Below, piece by piece: positions 11,693-23,957 of a stretch of 64,000 bases of DNA. Origin of the DNA: Venturia oleaginea (Eukaryota > Ascomycota > Dothideomycetes > Venturiales > Venturiaceae); NCBI GenBank assembly GCA_013176395.1, contig JABMLP010000026.1, positions 558,001 through 622,000 on the forward strand, written 5' to 3'. Below the pieces are notes generated by a model. It worked only from the letters and a program-made list of their open reading frames with translations. It ran no database searches and had not been told where the DNA came from. A program made the translations under genes and the position numbers. Positions within the stretch are counted from its first letter, which is position 1; each line of letters opens with the position of its first letter.

Positions 11693-14600
11693 CTAAATCA
11701 CACTCGCTGCCTCACTCTCACTATCACTATCCAAGACAATGAGGTTGGGCGTCTGCGAGGCGAACATGCGGAACGGGACGAATATGGACTCAAGTCCTTC
11801 GCCGGCCTCCGAGCTTGTGTTTTCAGCTCTCATCTTGTGGTTGTGTATATGGGACATGTCAAGCTGTGGTAGCTGGTTACGAGGACTAAGCAGTCGCGGA
11901 CGAGGTTCCACGTCGATGTCGTATGGAGATGACGAGGCTCGGATGGTAATAGAGTTGGCGCTACCATCTGCATATTCAATCTCTACGTCTTGGTGGCCGT
12001 CATCTTCGCTCTCGCTCTGGCTCTCTGGCACGACGTACCTTGAGCGTCGAACACATGAGTTGGGCAAGGGTATTCGACTACCCCTTCCTTCACCTCTAAT
12101 TGCTTCCTGGTCGCCGTCATCAAGAGGAGGATCAAGCTCAGGACGAGGAGCCCGATTTATTGTTCGTGGAAGAGTATCTTCGGATTCGCTGTCTTCATCA
12201 GAATCAGAGTTCGATACCGGAATTACATCCTCGATAGAGTAGCTAGGGATCCTGCCAAGCTGTCTGCGCAGGGTATATCTTGTCTCTGAGCTGATTTCAA
12301 GACCGCTACAGTCTTGAGGTGCCTCATCCTCGTCAATCTCAACCCATCCCTTCCAACCTCTTTTCTTCCTCGGCTCGATCTTTGTCGAACCATTGCTGCT
12401 TGAGTACTGGTTCGTCACTATTTCTTGACCCTCTACACCTAGGGGCCAGGCTGTCGTGTGAGTCACGCTTGATAAACCTAAGTGTCTGCTTCGTTCCGCC
12501 AAATCGACGTGTTGTATCGACTTCCGTGGGATCACCACCATAGGTCCAGTACGCACTTCGTGAACCTCTGATCTGGTTCGGTTGAGGAAACTTGCTTTCT
12601 GAGGCATCACTGAAGCATTACGAGGCCGGTATAGCTCGTCTCCACCATGCTCTTGTAAAGTAGCTTCCTCGAGTCGCTCGACGGTTCTTCTCGTAATCAC
12701 TACCATTGGCTCAGACCGTACTTCTTCATGACCGACTAATCCGGCCTTAGTGAGCAGCTCCGTGTTCGGGGTGGTAGTGAATCTCTTGACGACATCAACA
12801 GGATTACCAAGCCATGCTTCTCTCAAGCTTATGCCCAATGCTAATGATACGGATCTCACAACACTGTTCCCCACAATTCTCCATTGCTCTGCTGCTGAGC
12901 CAATAATGGGTTCATAGTCAAGAAATCCTTGAGCTCGACGTGCCTCCAAGATAGTCAGTATTCGAGGTTGCTCCCAATGTAATCCAGCTCCAGAGCGAGC
13001 ACATCCGGGATGCTGCGCAGTTAAGATAGTCGGGAACAGACCATGAGAACTGACCCGTGTCCAGCTGTTACTTTTCCGATCCTTGCGGCTGTCGTTCTGG
13101 CCATTAAAGAAGTCCAAGACTGCTTGAGGAAGTATAGCTTTATGTTGTGCGACGGTCTTCACCAGGTCCATCCCGCTAGGTTCGATTGGTATTGAACGAA
13201 GCACTTGTCGAAGAAGTGACCCATTATTCGATTTAATCGATTGGTGATGATCCGGGTACAGGATACACTAGAGACGTAAGTTTAGAGGGCATATAGCAAG
13301 AATAAGAACCAGCGTACCATATCAGTTTGCCCATCATCGATGTCAGGCAGATCCTTTGTAGCTTGCGCAGCTGAGACAAATTCAAAGGGCGTGTAATCAT
13401 CTCTTCGCTGTCCAAAAGGGAGTCCGTTCTCAGTAATGCCAATACTTTTGTTTGATGTGCCTTTGGGATGTGAGTGTGTTAGATGAGGATGGTGCATCGG
13501 GACCAGATATGATGCCGTTGCTGCTATAAACAGCCGGGAGCCGGTTTGTGGATCGCCAGTCGACCATGCATCAATAAGAAATTGCTGCAGCTGGTAACCC
13601 ATTCCTACGAGCGCGCAAACAAATTGGGAGAAGACTCTCTCCTTCTTGTACAAGTCGTTGACCACCTGCTCAACGTTTGAAGACTCCAGGGATTTGGTAA
13701 TAAAGAATAGGTCGACTTGACCTTGGCGATCGTAGAGTGTCGGGATCTTGTCTGATTTCTGTAAGAAGATAATTTGACATTTCCTGATGACGGACGGTAT
13801 CAGGCGGGATGGCCAGAAGAGTTTTCGTCCAACACAATTCGTTGACTGCATGATTGAGACCAGGCTCAACTTCTTCCATTCGATGCAGAAGGCGAACTAT
13901 AATCTTTTCGTTCTCTTGGTCGAAAGCTACAACCACGACCGGTTCAAGACGATCCCTCCGCAGGGTAAGGACAGTCTCATTGATCTTGTACTGCTACACA
14001 GTGACTTCGAATGCTGTAGGAGCTCGTTTTTCGCAACTGCATGTATAATCTTTGATGGTGAACTTGATAAAGGATTGATCGTCCCACTGGTACTTCTGGC
14101 GCACGAAGTATGTCGAATTTGGGATTTTCTGTGGGTTCCATAACACTAGCACCTTTCCGAGGACGTCGGATGTTCTGTAGGGAGTGTTGTCACACTCGCA
14201 GTGTTCGGAAATGAATAATTCACCGGGATATGGATACTGCATGTTGGCGCAATTCGTCTCTGTGGGTCGGTAAAGCAAAATGATCTTGAGATAAGCGCCT
14301 TCATTGTCTTTACAGACCTTTCGAACGAAAGCTAACACTGATCAGCCGCTAACCATGATATACTCAGGATTGGATACGTACCAAAGTTCGTGTCAGATTT
14401 CCAGACAGGGCATATAACTCTAGGCAGCACAACAACGTCGCCTGCTTTATTATCATGTGGAGGCAGCATCTTCGGAAGAATGCTAGGCACTGATGAGGGG
14501 TCTCTAGGCGAAACCCAATTTCTCCTTGCGTAGCGCTTGTCTGGCTAGAATTGCTGTTTGCATAATGTCCCGTTTTTCTAGTGTATTGCCAAAGTACATG

Positions 14601-15854
14601 CATGCTACGAAAGCAATCGTACATGAATGGTAACACAACAGTGGATTTGGCATTCGCATAGAGATCCTCCTGTCGAAGAATGGCGAGACGAAGGCGTTGT
14701 ATAGGAGTATTGTTTTTCTTCTTATTCTTCAACTTGTTTTGTTGAAAGGATTTCCAGTCGGCTTCTGCCCAGATCCAATGGCGGCTCAGCTTTTGCATCG
14801 GGAGTACAACACCGGCTTCCTTCCGCAGAAACTCGATATGAGCTGCGATAGTTGTCCTAAAGTCGACCTGGCCGAATTTTCCAATCCAGTCTTGAAAGGC
14901 TCGGGCCTGACTATGTCTCTCATTCAGCCAGTCATGAAAGTGGTTGCGAAAATCTGCGAGGTGAATATCTGAGCCTGCCGCCAAGTAATCAACGAAATGC
15001 TTGCTCAAATCTGCGATCCAGAGGAAGTCGGTATGGAAACACAAGTATTCGGCGCTGGGAGTGGCTAACGGTACCACACATTCTTATCTTTTCCGCAGGT
15101 GGTCTGAATCCAGATGGCTTGGTAACCGAATGGCATTCTTCGTCACCGTAGCCCTCAATGGAAATAATATCAAATGGTACAGCACGAAGATAAAAGCTAG
15201 TATCGGCGTGAGTGATGGCCCCAGTTAGTACCAACTCTTTGCAGTCACGCTTCGTATTGAGGAAATGCAAAGGCACCATTTGGGGCTCGGTCGCTTCGGC
15301 TGCTGGCTCGATCACTTCGTCATTAGAATCTTTGGGAACGAAGGCTTGCCCCTTCTGGTAGATCGTGAATTGTGAAAGCTCGAATGAGATGTAGTCGGTA
15401 TTAGTTGTAAAAGAGAAGAAGCGCTATTGGATGTTAGGATTTGCGGTACCCGATATTTACTCCCAAAGCACGAGAATGAACATACCAATAATTGGTCCAA
15501 AGCATTTTGCTCAGAATCAGCCGGCACCTCGTCTCCATCCTCAGGGTTCGGAGGGGCCAAGGATGGCAGGCGCGATAACACGCGTTTTTGTTTCTTGAGT
15601 GGAGACGGCAGTGACTAGGTCTCGGAAGCAGAGTCACTCGATAAGCCCACTGTATCGCATCGATTAGTGAGACGTAACAGATTGCATGGAAGAAACTCAC
15701 TTTCAATCTCTATATAGGAGAATGTGCGTTTCTGTGCCGTAGGCGCCTGACATCCTGGAATGTTCGATGTTGACAAATAACGCTTAGCTGGGTACTGAAA
15801 GCGATAGACTGTTGGCGATAATGGCCTCGATGTTGCCAGCACCTCGGAGGGCAA
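11693..15854 (-). pseudogene. dim-2: DIM-2-like DNA methyltransferase, core deleted
   Basis: DIM-2 makes 5-methylcytosine, notably in RIP-mutated DNA. In order the relic shows an RFTS-like N-terminal region (FLWIADLSKHF near 15020), a BAH region (GELFISEHCEC near 14205), BAH2 remnants, then the C-terminal methyltransferase part: motif VIII-like GDPQTGSRLFI, YPDH, motif IX ILEARRAQGF and motif X WRIVGNSV, plus a long acidic tail. Near 13685 FFITKSLESS runs straight into NDLYKKERVFSQFVCALVGMGY, so motif I (DLFCGGG), motif IV (PC) and motif VI (ENV) are absent with no intron to hide them. In motif VIII an expected Arg is Gly. Other lesions are TAG at 15615-15617 and 13994-13996 and frame changes near 15067, 15120 and 13800. 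The introns at 13268-13317 and 14332-14381, and a likely one near 14536-14588, keep clean splice sites. Confidence 0.88.
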
Positions 15855-16829
15855 TGTCCAGCCGTCGGCTTCAAAGACAGCAAGGAGAAAGGAACGAATG
15901 GTGTAATAGCTAGCGACGCAGACAACGCTTCATGGGTAGGCGTAAGGTTAATGAATTAGAATGCTTCGGCAAGAAAGGCGGCTGGTGTTGAGGGAGTGTA
16001 ATTGATGATCAATTCAATTGTTGCAATGAAGGTGAGGTCGAATGCGGACGGGGAGAGATCAGATCTGGAGTTTACTTTCAGGCGTGAGGATGACCCGGAC
16101 CTAGGAATTGATAGCTTCCTTGTGCGAGGCCAGAGCCTTTTGAATTGCCTCATCGCCGGCAATATGGCTCTCCTGCTGGACATCGACGCGAGTCTTCTTG
16201 TTCGCTTCTCCTCCATGTCTGTGGGATCTCGTCCGTCACTTTCAAGATGCCATCCCATCTGTGGTGGCTCGCTCCCGCCTTGACGTGATACGCGTTTCGA
16301 CATGGAATGGGGCTCGGAGCCATGTCTCCTCTCACTTTGATTTATACGGGGGAAAACGGACGGCAGTTATTTTGGTGGTTGTCTTAAAGTGAGAGATCAT
16401 AGAACATCGGGTAGCATCGGTTGGTCTTGGATCCCCATGCAAAACTGCCCCCGACTTCGCCCTTTGCCTGGCGCGTTTCGACGCGCTAGATGCATTTCTC
16501 GGCTCCACCTGTACTTAGCGATCAATTGATTCAACCTTCTCCTAAGTGATAAAATAACCTATCTTGAAGACAGTCACGAGAGTCACTTTACGTAAATCGA
16601 CGTAATGAAGATACACGATGGAACAGTACAAATACCGCCATCGTCTTCTCTTCTTATTCCAGATTCAAGTTTACTGCTCTTCCATAGCATCATCAGCGCC
16701 GAAGAGTATAACAGTGTACCAGGATACTCCTATGACCTTTAGATCTTCAGTCCCACATTAGGCCTGTACTCTACATCCCTAAGAACACTTCGGCTCTTCA
16801 ATCTTAACAACAATCCCAACAACATCAAC
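15855..16829. other. Intergenic between divergent genes
   Basis: This is the shared upstream region of the methyltransferase relic (minus) and arginase (plus). A 115-codon frame on the minus strand (15956-16303, starting MSKRVSRQGG) resembles nothing I know and is not called. The last 90 bases are the arginase 5' leader. Confidence 0.4.
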
Positions 16830-17911
16830 ATGACTTCCGCACCTACGTTGCAGCCGAAATTCCTCCCAACCCGCAACCAGCTCGGCGTGGTTGCCGTCGG
16901 ATTCTCTGGTGGACAAGTAAGTACTTCACAGTAAGATGGTCTCATGGACAATACTGACGAAGAAGCTAGTGCAAACCAGGCGTAGATGCCGCACCGATGG
17001 CTCTCATTGAAGCCGGTCTAATCGACCAATTGACAGACGAGCTCGACTTCCAAGTTACCTACGATGGCCAGGTCCATTCATACAACGAAATAATGCCAAA
17101 GGTAGACCCAGACCACCGGAACATGAAGAAGCCGCGAGCTGTCTCGGCCGTCACGAAAAAGTTGAGCCAGCAGGTCTATGAGCACGCGAAAGCGGGCAGA
17201 TTCGTTCTTACATTAGGAGGAGACCACTCAATTGCAATCGGCACAATTTCAGGCACGGCGAAAGCTTGCAGAGAACGTTTGAATGGCAGGGAGATGGCAG
17301 TCATTTGGGTTGACGCACATGCGGATATCAACACCCCAGAGACTTCAGATAGTGGAAATATTCACGGCATGCCGGCTGCGTTTTTGACTGGCCTCGCGAA
17401 AGAAGCAGATCCAGACATCTTCGGTTGGATCCAGGACGACCAGAAGATCAGCGTGAAGAAGTTGGTGTACATTGGTCTGCGGGATGTGGATCGTGGTGAG
17501 AAGAAGATTTTGAGGGAGCACGGAATCAGAGCATTCTCAATGCACGATATTGATCGGTGAGTCAAGCAGTACCGATCGAGATCAAGGTCTTGCTAATATT
17601 TCGATAGCCACGGAATTGGTAAAGTCATGGACATGGCATTGGGATGGATCGGAACTGATACTCCCATTCATTTGACTTTCGATATCGATGCTCTAGATCC
17701 TCAGTGGGCACCATCCACCGGAACTGCTGTTCGTGGTGGCCTTACTCTGCGTGAGGGTGATTACATCGCTGAGTCAGTAGCAGAGACTGGAAGTCTTATA
17801 GCCTTGGATTTGGTCGAGGTCAACCCAAGCTTGGAGAGCGAAGGCGCACATGAGACGATCCGAGCTGGCTGCTCAATCGTGCGTTGTGCTCTAGGTGATA
17901 CTCTGCTCTGA
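16830..17911 (+). CDS. Arginase
   Basis: Arginase hydrolyses L-arginine to ornithine and urea, feeding nitrogen and proline metabolism. Inferred exons are 16830-16916, 16970-17556 and 17608-17911, giving 325 residues, the usual length. The binuclear manganese site is visible: GGDHSIAIG, then VDAHADIN, then SFDIDALDP (read here as TFDIDALDPQWAPSTGT). The N terminus VVAVGFSGGQCKPGVDAAP is the substrate-end loop that precedes the core and bridges the first intron. The C terminus has the ALDLVEVNPSL motif. No lesion is seen. Fungal arginases are commonly arginine-induced; no operator can be identified here. Confidence 0.96.
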
Positions 17912-18416
17912 AAATATGGCGGGAAGAGGGCGGAGTTGTCACGAAGTCTTTTTCAGTCGACGCCAGAGGAATATGAATGAATCTCTTTTTGTATGGTGTT
18001 TTGAAAAGGATGGGAAAGGATACGGCGCGGAGTCTTTGTGACTTTGATGATGTAGAGGTCGGGGTTTTGACACGAAGAATGCATTATCCACGCCTCCTGC
18101 AATTCTGTCAATGCAATATGATCCGAATACAAGATCAGGTTATCGTTAACGATTTCACTGTCACTGGTTGTATTGTTACAAGACAAGGCTCCGAAAAGTT
18201 CCTTATTCGTGCTAGCTGTGCATGTCGAACCGTCATCACCTCAAACCCAGCAAGATTTTCTAACCCGGGGCCCGTCAGGAACCACAACAATGCAAGCTAG
18301 ACACAAATGCAGCGTTTGTTATCATGCTGACACATAGCATACATCTGGAATCCCTCCTGCCATCCCAATTGACTTTCCCCATCTCTCGCCGATCCGGATA
18401 GTTGCAAAGATCAACC
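17912..18416. other. Intergenic, arginase to COQ1
   Basis: This is the arginase 3' region and the COQ1 promoter. A 107-codon frame crosses it on the plus strand but has no similarity I recognise. Confidence 0.4.
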
Positions 18417-19816
18417 ATGAAACTGCGACCCACGCAAGCGACGCCCTTAATCAGGCAATTCACCTCATCGACACGGATACGGCCCTTCAAATGCTCCCGA
18501 TGCCTCTACCAAACCCCGAGATATCCACCGTTACCCTCTCAACAAAGACACCAATCCAGCTTTGCAGCCGCGGTATCTGCCGCGAAACAAATAATTGGAA
18601 ATGGAGGACAGGATCCAGCGTCGCCGATTGGCATTGATCCGTTACGGACAGTCGCGAAAGAGATGAAATTTTTGACCAAGAATATACGGCAGTTGTTGGG
18701 ATCAGGCCATCCAACTCTCGACAGAGCGGCAAAATACTACACGCAATCGGAAGGAAAATACGTCCGGCCAATGCTGGTACTGCTCATGTCTCGCGCCACC
18801 GCCCTCACTCCAAAAGTATCAAGAGAATTCCCTCCACCTACCTACTCCACGGTCAACTCGTCAATCTCTCCTGACTTCATACTGAACGACGCCAATCCTG
18901 CCGAAAACCTCCCACCATCGGCCTCAGACGAAACCCTATACCGACCTGGAGACTCAGATATCCTCCCATCACAAAGGAGACTGGCAGAGATCACAGAACT
19001 GATACACACGGCATCATTGTTACATGATGATGTCATTGACGATTCGATATCACGGCGCTCAAATCCCTCTGCAAACATTGCTTTTGGAAACAAGATGGCT
19101 GTTCTCGCTGGAGATTTCTTGCTCGGAAGAGCCTCTGTTGCCTTGGCGCGATTACGAGATGCTGAAGTAACAGAATTGTTGGCTACGGTCATTGCCAATC
19201 TGGTGGAGGGAGAATTCATGCAATTGAAAAACACCGCGCTGGATGAGAAGAACCCTGTCTACACGCCTGACACGCTCAACTACTACCTCCAGAAAACGTA
19301 CCTGAAATCAGCTTCATTGATCTCAAAGTCGTGTCGAGCGGCGGCTCTACTTGGGCAGACCTCGCCTGAGGTCGTGGATGCAGCATACGCATATGGCAAG
19401 AATTTGGGCCTGGCATTCCAGCTTGTGGACGACATGTTGGATTACACAATCAGCGGGGAGGAGCTTGGGAAGCCAGCGGCTGCAGATTTGGAGCTTGGTT
19501 TAGCCACGGCACCTCTCTTATTCGCATGGGAAAGGAATCGTGAATTGGGAGCATTGGTCGGGCGCAAATTCTCCCAGGAGGGAGATGTGCAAAAGGTGAG
19601 TTTTAACGATCCGCCTACTATACGAAGAAGAGAACGTTAACATAATAAACTTAGGCCCGAGAACTGGTTCTCGCGAGCGATGGTTTAGAGCAAACCCGCG
19701 CTCTCGCTCAAAATTTCGTGGATAGCGCCGTGGACGCCATCCAATTCTTTCCGGACAGTGACGCGAAACAAGGATTGATTGAAATGTGTAACAAGGTAAT
19801 GACTAGGAGAAAATAA
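18417..19816 (+). CDS. coq1: Mitochondrial polyprenyl diphosphate synthase (COQ1)
   Basis: COQ1 chain-elongates isopentenyl diphosphate to make the polyprenyl tail of ubiquinone in the mitochondrion. Exons 18417-19595 and 19655-19816 give 446 residues. The ATG at 18417 starts a basic, Ser/Arg-rich presequence (MKLRPTQATPLIRQFTSSTR). Both aspartate-rich trans-prenyltransferase motifs are present: LLHDDVIDDS (about residue 205) and QLVDDMLDY (about 340), with GKYVRPMLVLL and GDFLLGRASVALA between and before. The second exon completes the C-terminal helices (ARELVLASDGLEQTRALA). A low-complexity insert lies between the first helices and the DDxxD motif (about 140-195), as in many fungal COQ1 proteins. 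Product chain length cannot be read off. Confidence 0.93.
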
Positions 19817-20665
19817 AAAGTTTTGTTCATTCTGGGATAGACATGCAGGAGGGTCCTGTAGAATATCTTTGCTCTGGTATAGAGACATGGGAAGCGCTTC
19901 GCGATACCAAACTCAATTGCATATTTTTCTTCACCACATATCTCTCCTAGTTACAATCCCCTTTACCCTCTTTTCTAAACTCTACACTCCATAGCACCTA
20001 AGACCTCTCTCATCGCAAAGCCCTGACCGATCGGCTCGTCTCCAGAAAGTGCTTGTTTGGAACTAGCAAGAGCGAAAAGATCATCGCATAACCTACGAGG
20101 GGCGTGTGAGTACGAAATTGCATTTCCCAGCTGGGAGAGCGGGTATCTTACAAACAACGATTAAGCATGCGAATCATACCTATATCATCGTTTCGCGAGT
20201 CATGCACATGGTGCGAAGCTTTCCTTTTCCTCGACTTTTTCTCTTCCTCACTACAATCACCAAATATCCATATCCATCGTTACCGGATAAGCATCTGCAG
20301 GAGTCCAGCAGAGTAACACTGCTTCCGATCGCAGACACAAAATGACGATCATTACCAGCTTGAGAAACTGTCACGAACGCCCCTCCTCTGAAGACGATGC
20401 TCAATTCTGCTCAGCTCACCTCTTCTTTGCATCAAGGCATCACGCCCCAAGCAATTGTGCGATGATTGGATGATCGTGTAGATGATCTGAAGGCGTGCAA
20501 CCGATCGCACCTTAGCAGGATGCGGGACGGGCCTTAAGACGTACGTGGGCTTGGTGTACTATCATTCATTGATACACAGCTGTCCGGATTTCGTGGAGCC
20601 TCTCTTTTCTGGTCACCATTCTTTCTACCTCGGTGTCTTCTATTCTTTCCCGTCAGTAGGTGGAT
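19817..20665. other. Intergenic, no gene seen
   Basis: COQ1 3' region and upstream region of the hydrolase gene. No recognisable gene or RNA; the short frames present are not conserved in any way I can see. Confidence 0.4.
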
Positions 20666-22454
20666 ATGGCTATTCCGAAGAAGGTGATTTTGGTCAAACC
20701 AGTACGGAAACTTGGACGCGCGCTTTCGGATGGATACTATGGGGCCTCTTATATTCCGGATCAGTCTGGTGGGTTTGGATGTCCTTCCACCCATATGCTA
20801 AGCTTTCGCCTCAACGAAATGTCTTTAACCTCAGCGTGTAGATCCACTCGGTCTTGCTGTCACAGAAGCCGTCCGACATGGACCATTCTTCCTCGCACTG
20901 CGCGACCTTTGGACTTGCGTCACGATGTTTACCCTCTTTCCTGGAGTCATAACGCCTTTCTGGACATCCAATCCGCAAGACGAATTCTATCTTGGCTGGG
21001 GACCCAATCTGATGGGCCTTTTCTTGCTATCTTTTGCGAGTGTGTTCGAGATTGTGGTGCTACTGGTTTGCGTTCCGATTTTTCTGTTCTCACCAGGTCC
21101 TGTGTCGGTCCTCCTGTTCTTCTGTGGTCAGGTCGCAATCCATCTCATCTGTTTTCCCATGCAAGGACCATCCAAGATATGGTCGAAGACTCCTACGGAT
21201 CCAGAAACCATCGAGCAGCATGAGCGGTTGTCGGAAGAGCGCTGGTTCTTTCTGAATGGTTGCTGTGTCTCCGGCCATAACGTTCAGCAGAACGTAGATG
21301 TTTTGTCAGAAACGTTCGGCCGCCCTATTTTTGCGATTCACAACCGAACGTATGGTGTTCTGGGAGACTTGTTCGAATGTATATTGCAGCGTGCTTTCGA
21401 TCTCTTCACCGAAGAGACGAGAGTTTGCTATGAATACATCAAGTCGTATTGTGCGGATCCGGAAGTCAAAAAGGTTGTCATAATCGCTCACAGCCAAGGG
21501 TGTATCATGGCTGCTCAGATCTTGGATCAACTGTATGTCGATTTGCCTGCTGATGCTATCGCAAAGCTTGAGGTAAGATCTCGACCCTCCATAGGGATGT
21601 AAGCACTTCTGACATTTCACCAGGTGTACACATTCGGAAACGCAGCATCTCATTTCAACAATCCTTTGCGCAAGATCTCATCCAGCCCAGGCTCAATTGA
21701 CTCGCAAGGTATGCCATCGATCAGGAAGGGAGATACAGCTATCCTCTCCTCGCTGACAAACAAAGAGTCCGAGATGATCTCCTCGAACTCAAGCTTCCAA
21801 TCCATAAGGCCACCCAAAATCTCCGAAATGCTTCCACAACGCGTCATCGCGCACATAGAACATTATTGCAATAGCCAAGACATGGTGACGCGATGGGGCG
21901 CCCTCTTCTCCGCGAAATCCATCCTCCAAAATCGCTTCTGTGGCCACATCTTTATCAACGAGGGAGCATCAGGGCACATGCTAAATCAGCACTACCTGTC
22001 CGACATGTTCCCTCTACACCACAAGCGCGCTGGATCAGGTCATCGACAAGGTACGAGTAGTGAATCAAAACACCTCGGTATGCCTTTCCTAGACCGCATC
22101 GTCAACTTGGATACCGCGACTGTCACGCAGAGAGACTCGGAGGCCAAGCATCAGCTGGCTGTCATGAGACATGATAGCCAGACCGAATATGACGACGATT
22201 CTCATCAGGCGCATGAGGTATATGTCGGTGATGTACATCATATACAGAGTCAAGCTGAGCATGCGGAGATGATGTTAAAACTGGGGGAGGGCACAAGGCT
22301 GACGAGCGCCGATCTGAGTGGTGCGGAAGGAAGTCGAATTAGTATCGTTAAAAGACATGAGGCTGAGGAGGCGAGTTCGTATAAAAGGAAGACTGTCAGA
22401 CAGCTTAGTCGGTTGTGGAGGTATTTGGATGGTGGGGAACCTGATGAGTTGTAG
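20666..22454 (+). CDS. Membrane-anchored alpha/beta hydrolase, uncharacterised
   Basis: Inferred exons are 20666-20768, 20842-21572 and 21624-22454, giving 554 residues with consistent phases. The ATG at 20666 starts MAIPKKVILVKPVRKLGRAL. Two hydrophobic segments near residues 90-150 (GLFLLSFASVFEIVVLLVCV and VSVLLFFCGQVAIHLICF) probably anchor it in a membrane. The hydrolase part follows, with the strand NGCCVSGHNVQQN and the nucleophile elbow VVIIAHSQGCIMA (G-X-S-X-G variant HSQG). YTFGNAASHF follows the last intron, like the post-elbow strand of lipases. The C-terminal third is charged and probably disordered. The fold is well supported. The substrate (lipid, ester or peptide) is not. Confidence 0.78.
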
Positions 22455-22648
22455 GTCATTACGTCCACTCTTTCGTGGAACCCTGACAACAACCCTTTCC
22501 CAACCAAGAAGGACAACCTGTTCACATACGCCAAACTCAGCAACTCTGTCAGACATGTATGGGGAACAGAAGGAGAGGTACTCTGCGCATGGATGATTGA
22601 AAGGCACCGCAGAAATATCAAACCACGTCCGTCCCGCCATTCCCAACC

Positions 22649-23146
22649 TCAAGATCCTCCCTCCTCATCCTCCTCAGAAGTAAAAGCCCCATAATCACTC
22701 TCCTCATTCAACCCATCATTCCTCACCTCCCTCATCTCCACCTTCACCTCGATCCGATCCCTAGGCGTATACCCCTCCTCAAACATTCCCATCCTCACCG
22801 AGCCACAAAAATACTCTCCAGGGATTAGTTCAGCATTCCCACCTCCATCCGATTCGATTTCGTGCTCAGAGGCGAAGCCGCCGGCATTTTGTATCTGGCA
22901 GCGACAACGAGTCCTGGCGGCCGCGTTGGCGCTTTCGAGAGTCTTGTGGATCGAGATCAGATTGCGACGTGCCCGTCTCGTCGGTGTGGCGGTAAAAATC
23001 TGTTCGAGTGACTGGGTAGACGACTGACATGGTTAAAAGGTGAGGAACACGGCTCTGGTTGTCAATATCATGTTCCAGTGTCATACGTGCTTCGTGGTGA
23101 TGCAGTGAGGTGTATGGTCCATGAGAGCATATATGCAAGAAGGCAT
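22649..23146 (-). CDS. Possible small uncharacterised two-exon gene
   Basis: An open frame on the minus strand ends in an acidic tail (SDYGAFTSEEDEEGG). It is joined through a 63-bp candidate intron (23024-23086; GTATGA donor, TGTCAG acceptor with a TTTTAAC branch-like site) to a short first exon from the ATG at 23146. The product would be about 144 residues: a basic segment rich in Arg and Ala (ARRNLISIHKTLESANAAAR), a CRC motif, then the acidic end. I do not recognise it. It converges tail to tail on the hydrolase gene. The exon structure is a guess; transcript evidence would decide. Confidence 0.35.
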
Positions 23147-23957
23147 CAGCTTTGGTGCTCATAGTCATCGTGCCCGGAGTCAACGAGGTTTTAGCGAGTT
23201 GGTGACTCAACACTTGGTCCTATAGAGAGGAAGATGGGCACACAAGCTCATGAAAGCACAAGATACGACCACATAGTTCCGCCGATAGGTCCATGGTGGC
23301 AAATGGTGGTGATGCCATGGCTGAACATGTGACGTGATTGGAAGTGGTCGGATTCATGATGAGTACGGTGAGTGTGATGCTCGATTCAGGTTATTGCCCG
23401 GGGGAAAGGTAAGAAGATGTCTGTCAAATAACTGGAGGGCTAAGGGAATAATGAGTCGCACAGAAGCCTGATTGTCTAAATATGACTGCCCATGCGAGCC
23501 TAGGAATTTTACCCTCCCTCTTATTATGCCTAATAAGCTTATGAATATTCCAACAGAGAAGTCCTGCATTGCCAATTCGTTCGCACATTGTGGCCAGCTG
23601 TAGTCAACGAGCGAATTGTTTCCCCTCTCCTACGCGAGAGAGCCAATCACCGATTCCCAGACCATGTTTCTAGGTGGCTCCAACCACCCATGGCCCTTCG
23701 TTGCTAAACATAAGAGGTAAATATGTGCATGTGCAAGGACTCTATAGCTTTTCTACAAAGCGTGTGAACGAACTGGTAGTGCAGAATAAGCTGTCCAGGC
23801 CAAATGTTCTACAGCTGCCGCAGACTCGTGAAGTTGCGAAGTAGGCCGATGAGTTCCTCCTCGTATATCCTCTGACTTGAGGTCGATATTGGTTGCCTGA
23901 TTGCCGCCGCCAATCCAATCGTCTTGTACAACGTATTCCTACATGCTCACCCGAATT
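23147..23957. other. Intergenic, no gene seen
   Basis: No reading frame or repeat that I can support. It lies upstream of the small unknown gene and downstream of the NADH dehydrogenase. Confidence 0.4.

Noticed and set aside
14500..14600. Frameshift in the methyltransferase relic near 14540
   Set aside because: A 53-bp GT..AG segment (about 14536-14588) joins the two frames in phase and leads into a conserved-looking SPRDPSSVPSILPKMLPP block, so an intron explains it better than a mutation.
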